Assembly: GCF_014805625.2 (NCBI RefSeq)
Contig: NW_023998414.1
Location: 30,502,094 to 30,566,093 of the forward strand
Direction: 5' to 3'
DNA: 64,000 nucleotides
Source: Glossina fuscipes
Taxonomy: Eukaryota; Arthropoda; Insecta; Diptera; Glossinidae
The notes below the pieces were generated by a model. The model was not told where the DNA came from. It made no database searches and worked only from the letters and a program-made list of their open reading frames with translations. The position numbers and the translations under genes were made by a program. This document shows, piece after piece, positions 59,555 through 64,000 of this stretch. Positions within the stretch are counted from its first letter, which is position 1. Every line of letters begins with the position of its first letter.

Positions 59555-59900
59555 TACCCCGCACCACCTATTGTACAAGTGTGTATTAAGTTTATATCGA
59601 CGCATACAACTCTCAGATAAAAGAGATAAAGCAGGCTTTTATAATAACGATCGATTCGTGGAATGATCCGGAGTGAACTTGTTTGTCTGCCTGTCCGACG
59701 TACCGGTCGTAATTATTGGAGACATTTTGATAAAATTTGATACAACAATGCATTTCGGCCCAAGAAGAAATGCCACTGAGAATGATGCGAATCGGAACAA
59801 TTCCCATAAAACGCCTTCTTTTAAAAAAGCTTTATATGAATAACTATATTAAGCGAAGTGGTGTACTGTAGTTAATGGGGAATCATAGGCCAATGCAATA
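59555..59900 (+). repeat. dispersed repeat family A copy
   Basis: Starts with the palindromic end ATACCCCGCACCACCTATTG then TACAAGTGTGTATTAAG (59556-59592). It continues GTTTGTCTGCCTGTCCG, GAGACATTTTGATAAAATTT, GCATTTCGGCCCAAGAAG, CACTGAGAATGATGCGAATC, AAAACGCCTTCTTTTAAAA, and ends TTAAGCGAAGTGGTGTACTG. It is shorter than the 34768 copy, so part of the distal segment is missing. Confidence 0.8.
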
Positions 59901-60169
59901 TTTTTTTTTTCTCTCTTTTTTTTTTGTAAAAAAAAACTCTGAAAAAAAGTAGATCACGAAAGCTGTTAGTCATTCAATAATAATAATAAATGCACTACGA
60001 CCAGTTAAACACTTTTACAGATTTATATTTAGGGTGGAACTAACAACGGAGACTATAAAAAAAGACAAAAACAAATAATAACGTGACAGTCGAAAAACTC
60101 GATCGCTAAAATTTTATACTCCTACGCCTAATACAATTCTTGATATATTATTAGATTGAAAGTCTACCA

Positions 60170-60620
60170 TGCGTGAACATATTTTTCATGCGAGCCCTTA
60201 TATTGGATGGGCTGCGGAGAATAAATCTACTTGATCCACATTTGGTACACTTCATTTGCATATAAAATTACTATTACGCAAAAAATTGTCGTCATAAAAT
60301 TAAACCTTCACGTCATAGAAGAACTTCCTTGCCATAGAATTGGTTATATGGGTAAGGGGCTCAAATACTTGGCTCATTGAATCACATTTTTCACATTGAA
60401 TTAGCAAAACCTCAATTGGTAGTCCTTAGAAATTTTTCTCGTTGAAATTTCGAATTTTTTTCCTACGTAACGGCTTTTCAAAACACATGGTTATATGGAG
60501 AGTGGTTGCAAAAGTGATGTATCTTTGGACCAAAATGCCTCATTGTACCAATTTATGAAAGATCTCAAAAGTTTTCATCAATAGAATGAATATGAAAATG
60601 CATAGCCAGTTACTGAGGCA
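60170..60620 (-). repeat. dispersed repeat family A copy, degraded
   Basis: Minus strand: AACTTTTGAGATCTTTCAT, AAATTGGTACAATGAGGCAT, TTTGGTCCAAAGATAC, CACTCTCCATATAACC and the distal AGTGTACCAAATGTGGATCA. The order matches the core of family A in reverse orientation to the 59555 copy. Confidence 0.6.
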
Positions 60621-61113
60621 AATAATGATTCGTAAACGGTGAGTAATCTATCTCAACCTTTTGTCGGTATTACATGCATTCGCACAACAAACTTAATACG
60701 GCAGGTTGAGCTGAGTCTAATAATAAAATCTTTGTTATCTCGGATATGCCATCGGAGTTATGCAAATTCTCTGCTCCCCTATATAGTTGACTTGTAATCG
60801 GACCCGAGATGATCATTCCCAAACAAATTGCATTTTTATATTTATTATATTATTTAAGAACAGTGCTTTACTTTATATAGTCTGCAAATTTAATGATGCT
60901 AAAGTCCAGTACAAAAATCAATTACTATTTAATATGTGTGGAATAAACTAATGGTTTATTAAATTTTTTACGCTTATGTCCTTAAGAGATTGCAAATGAT
61001 TTTCTCTTTAAATGATTTTCTTTCTCTTCAGATGAGAGGCGTAGATGGCTCTAATCTCTAAAATTTTGTTAAATTTGTTGCGTTTGAAAAGCTATTAAAT
61101 AATAATGGTAGAG

Positions 61114-61157
<44 letters not shown>

Positions 61158-63241
61158 CGACATCAGTTTAGATCATTTCCATTTAAGATACGTGTTCACA
61201 CTCGCCAAGTAACGCCAAAGTACGGATATAAACTCGAAACAATATTAATCATTCGTTTCGCTACAACCTTTAATAATGACGGAGTAAGAATGCAGTGTAT
61301 CTAAGTTTATTATTACGTTTGCATCAAAGTTCTACCCATGTACACACTTATACATTTTTGTAATCAATTTGTGTGTCTTACCTAACGTTCGTTTATCTCT
61401 TGATTACTGATGCGTGTTAAGGTCGTAAATGTTTTGAATAGAAATCTATTACTTGACTTAAAGGTTTATTAGTTCAAATTTACAAATTGCAAATAAAATT
61501 TGCTTTGATCTACTAAAGAAGAAGAAGAAGCCGCCCACAATACTGAGTAAACAACAATAATCTCATAAAATATTCAATGTGTTTTGTAATATTTTCTTCA
61601 ACGGACCAACAATTGCAGAAATATTCTTGATGCGTAACTATTCTTAGTCATGAACACTGTCATGCCCAATCGCTTTAACAAATTTCTTATTCGATATGCG
61701 ACATTTAATTTAAAATAAACATATTTCTTCTATTCGCTATCATTCATTCATAAGCAGATATTTTGTAAACATTTCTGCGCTATTCGTTCCATAAATCATA
61801 GCTTAATTAGCAATTTTACTTACAGACAATGAATGAAATTATGAAAGGAAAAAAATTGCATTATATCAGAAATGAAGTTTCAAATATTCAAAGATAAATT
61901 AGATTTTCTTCTAAATTATCATCGAAGAAGATATTTTGACATGGCCCTGCTAAGTACAAGCAATGCTATATATGAGAAGACAACTGACCGGATGATTTCT
62001 AGTCCTAGAATCTGTGGCGCATGCTTCATCAGTATAACTCCCCCTTCCTTCTCCTCCTATGGCCTATTTTAACATGTATATAAAAATTAATTCAACTTAC
62101 ACTTAAATAAGTGCAAGTATAAAGAGCTAAATCGACGTTGCAATGTATTATTACAAACGTTGCACTTTTCGTTACCTCCAAAGACTGTCTGGGTTGTCTT
62201 TCTCCACTAAGGAAGAAAATCATTTTAATTTTAAACGAAAAACGAATCGAATTAAATTTACACAGTGCATCAGTTTACTTTACCTCGAGTAAACACTTGT
62301 TATTACACTGCTACAATAGATTAACTTATTTTGTAATTAGGAAAGAAAATCTGTTCCTAGAAAAAGCGTAAAGGAAACCGTGTACGGTCACTCAACGCCC
62401 TATTCGACTACGAATGTTGCATTTTTCGTTACACTGATATACATCAATTTACATTATCCGAGCCCGAATTTGATTTACTAAATTTTACTAATAACACGAA
62501 ATTCCACTCACACAAGTGGTTGCGATATTCCAGTTGTCTATACGTACATTCTCTTTTATATTTTATAACTAAGGTAAGGTAAGGTAAGGTAAGGTAAGGT
62601 ATTACATCTTTCTCTCACAATTTTTGTAAGCATTGAAAAAAAAAACAAAGAAAAAAGAACGGGGACTGAAATTTCGTCTTATGCCTAGTAAAACCTCTCC
62701 CTTATATATCTTTTTGTTCCTACTTTTTGTTGTTACAATAGCAGCATAAGTTTTGCACACATTTTCCCACGCTTGCATATCCGTACTTTGCACTTTAAGG
62801 TCTATTTTTTATTTGTTATTGTATTTGTGTATGAGTAAACGAATGACTAAACCCTCTCCGAATACAAACAAGCACATACACACACACATATATATATATA
62901 TATATCGAACACAGTATATTTCCAAATGCGAACGTTACATGTTAAGGTTTGTTTTGCTATATAGAATTTCTTTGGATTTTCAAAAACCAGCCGGCGGGCT
63001 GGCTTAACTGGCCGTTTGGACGATTGGCTTTTTAGTTGCTTGGTTGTTTAGTTGATTGGGCTATAAAGTGTTTTCTAGATATCAGTAAATGCCGAACATA
63101 TGTTACTCGCTTTATGCAATACGTATACGTATTATAGGCATTGAGGAGTTATTGATTTGTTTCCATTATATGGCGAACAATAACAATAACGTTTAAAAAA
63201 TATAAATTTAAATTAAAGTAAAGTGAAGTAAGGAATATATA

Positions 63242-63286
<45 letters not shown>

Positions 63287-64000
63287 TTTATATATACATA
63301 TAGAAATAAAGAAAATATATGTATATATATATATATATATACATAATGTAATAATAACAAGACATAACGTGAGTAACTCTGTATTGAGATTCATTTGGAG
63401 AGGCAGCCTTAAATGTTAATGATGACGATGCAACTCATTAAGGAAAACTATTTAACTATTCATGGCCTTTGTGTTAGAGGCAGTAAGTACCGTTGCAAAT
63501 GACTTGTATATATATATTAATATATATATATATAGATATATATATTTTTTTTTTTTTTTTAGTTTTTATTTTTCATATCTTTTTAGCATAAATACGTCGA
63601 TAAATTATGGTTATAATAATATTAGCCAATTATTTATAAACAATAATTTACTTTGACCTATTTTTTATGCCACCAGTTAAGAGATTATTATAGTCATCGT
63701 TTATTTTTAGATAAATAATGTACTAAATGTGTATGTGTAAATATGTATGTGTTTCTTTACATGCGTACGCCTTCGAAGACTTGTTGTCTTTCCCGTATAC
63801 TAATATTGTATTCAAATTGACTTATGCTTAAGCATATGAACTCGCATTTATGATAATTCATGTTTAAGTTTCATGTTAAATCAATAAATAAATACTTAGT
63901 TATTAGAAAGTAAAAATAATAATAATAAAGACATCTATCTTAAAAAAAAATATCATCTGTAATTAAATATACTAAATATATATATATATATATATATATA
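60621..64000. other. non-coding stretch rich in (TA)n
   Basis: (TA)n tracts lie at 61117-61153, 62887-62906, 63237-63282, 63322-63341 and 63505-63544, and from 63977 to the window end. A perfect (AAGGT)n run of about five units lies at 62573-62600. No exon, RNA gene or repeat copy of families A/B was recognised. Confidence 0.55.
62573..62600 (+). repeat. (AAGGT)n pentanucleotide tract
   Basis: Between five and six uninterrupted AAGGT units. It is a simple repeat, not the arthropod telomere unit, whose rotations (TTAGG) differ. Confidence 0.9.

Noticed and set aside
62573..62600. Interstitial telomere repeat
   Set aside because: The unit is AAGGT, not a rotation of TTAGG or its complement, and higher flies lack TTAGG telomeres.
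1..64000. CRISPR array, bacterial operon or prophage features
   Set aside because: The sequence is eukaryotic nuclear DNA. The regular short repeats are microsatellites or minisatellites without unique spacers.

Overview
The window is AT-rich animal nuclear DNA, most likely from a higher fly (Diptera, Brachycera). The evidence is two multi-exon genes with short GT-AG introns whose proteins match fly/animal families, CAG/CAA polyglutamine (opa-type) tracts, a decayed mariner transposase, and many old repeats carrying the GTCCGTCTGTC module I associate with muscomorph fly intergenic DNA. Species cannot be fixed from sequence alone.

Only two protein genes can be supported, and they are convergent. 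(1) Nostrin (Nost), + strand, six coding exons between 27763 and 31919, 1221 aa: a 579-aa low-complexity N-terminal extension, an F-BAR domain, an HR1-like helical segment and a C-terminal SH3 domain. (2) An LZTS/N4BP3-type Fez1-domain coiled-coil protein, - strand, seven coding exons between 44539 and 36812, 959 aa, with two polyglutamine tracts, a polyglycine tract and a long C-terminal coiled coil. In both, the first coding exon is preceded by a good splice acceptor and an in-frame stop, so each has at least one further upstream non-coding exon that I could not place. By family knowledge both are cytoskeleton or membrane adaptors. Their adjacency need not mean shared function.

Layout: 1-27.7 kb is non-coding or intronic, with a mariner relic (about 1.46-2.04 kb), tRNA-derived SINE copies and many diverged dispersed repeats. 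An unrecognised decayed coding-like block lies at 26.6-27.6 kb. 27.7-32.5 kb is Nost. 32.5-36.5 kb is repeat-rich intergenic DNA. 36.5-44.56 kb is the LZTS-like gene, whose largest intron is largely filled by three consecutive dispersed repeats. 44.6-64 kb is non-coding: probably the upstream intron of the LZTS-like gene and/or intergenic DNA. It holds further repeat copies, a 41-bp minisatellite interrupted by a 10-N assembly gap, a 180-bp tandem duplication and many microsatellites.

The main structural signal outside the genes is a pair of related dispersed repeat families, called A and B here. They share a core (TTCTTGATCAG ... ATGTCCGTCTGTC ... ATTGAAAATGG) and begin with a short imperfect palindrome, but end differently. 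About twenty-five copies or fragments, on both strands, are recognisable by eye in 64 kb. No new enzymatic or defence system was found.
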